A stretch of DNA of 14,261 nucleotides. Source: Candidatus Zixiibacteriota bacterium. GTDB taxonomy: Bacteria > Zixibacteria > MSB-5A5 > GN15 > JAAZOE01. The notes under the pieces are model-generated. The model saw only the letters and a program-made list of their open reading frames with translations. It was not told the origin of the DNA and made no database searches. Positions 12,809-14,261 of the stretch are shown piece after piece. Position numbers and translations under genes: made by a program. The DNA is taken from positions 1-14,261 of the forward strand of contig JAQVRW010000035.1 of assembly GCA_028700875.1 (NCBI GenBank), read 5' to 3'. Within the stretch, counting starts at the first letter, position 1, and every line of letters starts with the position of its first letter.

Positions 12809-14261
12809 ATGAAACCGAAACTGTTAATTGCGGCATGCATCATCGCGTGCTTGCTGGCGGGTTCGGCGTTCGGCGCGGTAGTCGGGCGAATCACCGGAAT
12901 GGTGACCGACTCCAACACCAAAGAGCCGCTCGTCGGCGTTTCAGTGAGTATCGTGGGGACAACGATGGGTGCGAAAACCGGCGTCGACGGTAAGTACACC
13001 ATCCTGAATGTTCCCGTCGGAACCTACACTCTCGCGTTCAGCTCGGTCGGTTACGGCAAGGTCGACGTGGAAAACATCCACGTTTCGGTCGACTTGGCCA
13101 CCTTCCGCGATCAGGAGCTGACCTCGGAAGTGACCGAGACCGGCAAAGTCGTAACGGTCAGAGCGGAACGACCCATGGTCAACAAAGACAAGACAACGAT
13201 GGTCAACATCGTCGAACGGGATCAGCTGTTGGCGATGCCGACCCGTGGATTCGAGCAGATCGTCGGCATTCAGAACAGCGTCGTGCGTATGAATGCCAAC
13301 GTGGACGTCCGCCAGCGCGGCGCCCGTGAATCCGGTTCGGCCACGGCGCCGGAAATTAACCTGCGCGGCGGCCGCCCGTCGGAAGTGGCCTATTATGTCG
13401 ATGGTTTCTCGCAGCAGGATCCGCTATCCGGCAATTCCACCGCCAATATAAACAACAACGCCATCAAGGAAGTCTCTGTGACCTCCGGCGCCTTCTCGGC
13501 GGAATACGGGCATGTCTCCTCGGGTATCGTCAACGTGACGACCAACTCGGGAACAGACAAATATCACGGCAACTTGGAACTGGTCAGCGACAACGCGGCC
13601 ACGCCGTTCGGGTACGACAGTTACGACCAGAACTGGTATTCCGGCGATTTGAGCGGGCCGATTCCGGGTCTCCAGAAAGCCTTTTTCTTCCTGTCCGGCG
13701 AACGCCGCTTCATGCGCGACCGGGCTCCCTCGGTTAAGACCAAGGAAGTGTACGAGAAATTCGGTTTGGCCGATCTTTATGATGACCCACAGCGGCTCCC
13801 CAACAACTCGGTCGGCGGCTGGTCATACCAGGGAAAGCTGGATTTCGACATAACGAAGAACATGCGTTTCTCGTTGTCCGGCAACGGTTCGGTGGACAAA
13901 TGGCAGGAGTATCGCCATTACTACCTGAACCCGTCCTTCCCTAATCAGGTCGCGCATTCGCCGCGCTACGAGGACAAGAACCTCGGTATCAACGCCAAGA
14001 TTACGCATACTCTGGATCCGAAAACCATCTATAACCTCAGCGCGTCCTATTTTGTGACCGAACGGACTCGCGGCGACGGCGTGGTTTTCGACAACTACAA
14101 GCAGTATGCCCGTTACCTGAAGGCCGACAGCGAAGGGGTCGTCGATTCCGTGCTGCGGGCCAATCCCGAGTATGATTACCAGAACCTTTTCCGCGAAGGC
14201 GACAGCCTTTACGCCAGTGACTATCCGTTTTATGACACACTGGCGGAAGATACCTTCGTGA
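12809..14261 (+). CDS. TonB-dependent outer-membrane receptor with carboxypeptidase-regulatory-like N-domain (partial, 3' end outside window)
   Basis: 484 codons are visible, with no stop before the window edge. Domains in order: signal peptide (about 1-24, ending GSAFG); a carboxypeptidase D regulatory-like beta-sandwich (about 27-105: GRITGMVTDSNTKEPLVGV, TGVDGKYTILNVPVGTY); a plug domain (about 125-250: LRGGRPSEVAYYVDGFSQQD, SGAFSAEYGHVSSGIVNVTT); then the start of the beta-barrel. This layout is usual for SusC/Oar-like receptors of Bacteroidetes-related phyla, which take up large or scarce ligands with energy from TonB. The full protein is probably 900-1100 residues. A strong AAGGAGGAG (12791-12799) precedes ATG 12809. 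It is separated from the cytochrome genes by a hairpin and 565 bases, so it is probably a separate unit. The ligand is unknown; an iron or metal complex would fit the neighbours, but that is inference. Confidence 0.9.
   Translation, partial: MKPKLLIAACIIACLLAGSAFGAVVGRITGMVTDSNTKEPLVGVSVSIVGTTMGAKTGVDGKYTILNVPVGTYTLAFSSVGYGKVDVENIHVSVDLATFRDQELTSEVTETGKVVTVRAERPMVNKDKTTMVNIVERDQLLAMPTRGFEQIVGIQNSVVRMNANVDVRQRGARESGSATAPEINLRGGRPSEVAYYVDGFSQQDPLSGNSTANINNNAIKEVSVTSGAFSAEYGHVSSGIVNVTTNSGTDKYHGNLELVSDNAATPFGYDSYDQNWYSGDLSGPIPGLQKAFFFLSGERRFMRDRAPSVKTKEVYEKFGLADLYDDPQRLPNNSVGGWSYQGKLDFDITKNMRFSLSGNGSVDKWQEYRHYYLNPSFPNQVAHSPRYEDKNLGINAKITHTLDPKTIYNLSASYFVTERTRGDGVVFDNYKQYARYLKADSEGVVDSVLRANPEYDYQNLFREGDSLYASDYPFYDTLAEDTFV

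Noticed and set aside
1..14261. CRISPR arrays, tRNA or rRNA genes, insertion sequences, phage genes.
   Set aside because: Read through on both strands; no regularly spaced direct repeats, no tRNA-like cloverleaf, and no transposase, integrase or phage protein among the supported frames.

Overview
The window comes from a Gram-negative, moderately GC-rich bacterium. It encodes an outer-membrane lipoprotein, an outer-membrane beta-barrel and a TonB-dependent receptor with an N-terminal carboxypeptidase-regulatory-like domain. The mix of multiheme cytochromes and this receptor type fits an uncultured metal-reducing lineage, such as the FCB-type phylum Zixibacteria or a Deltaproteobacteria-like relative. 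This is inference; no rRNA or other strict phylogenetic marker is present.

Left part (1-2875). A possible tail of a Gly/Asp-rich protein is followed by a small four-helix membrane protein (318-761). The flanking DNA (175-215 and 789-951) carries GC-rich hairpin repeats that share an 11-base core. A two-gene unit follows: an LsrF-family class I aldolase/thiolase (1056-1835) and a zinc-dependent medium-chain dehydrogenase (1850-2875, TTG start).

Central part (2930-12294). After a promoter-like sequence and an inverted repeat comes a TetR-family regulator, then four multiheme cytochromes and a barrel protein, all on the + strand. In order they are: an 11-heme cytochrome c fused to a cytochrome b membrane domain (CbcL-like); a seven-heme NapC/NirT-type membrane cytochrome with three membrane helices (ImcH-like); an MtrA/DmsE-like periplasmic cytochrome with 10 CXXCH motifs and one CX4CH motif; a beta-barrel in the MtrB position; and a 14-motif surface lipoprotein cytochrome. 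Together they carry 43 c-type heme motifs. They read as one complete electron path: quinol pool, inner-membrane cytochromes, periplasmic/porin-embedded cytochrome, and cell-surface cytochrome. A strong hairpin follows the last gene.

Right part (12295-14261). A gene-free stretch contains several palindromes and a potentially structured leader. It is followed by a TonB-dependent receptor that runs off the end of the window.

The main result is that both kinds of inner-membrane quinol oxidoreductase known from Geobacter (CbcL-type and ImcH-type) sit directly beside a full porin-cytochrome conduit and a candidate TetR regulator. This looks like a self-contained extracellular electron transfer locus.
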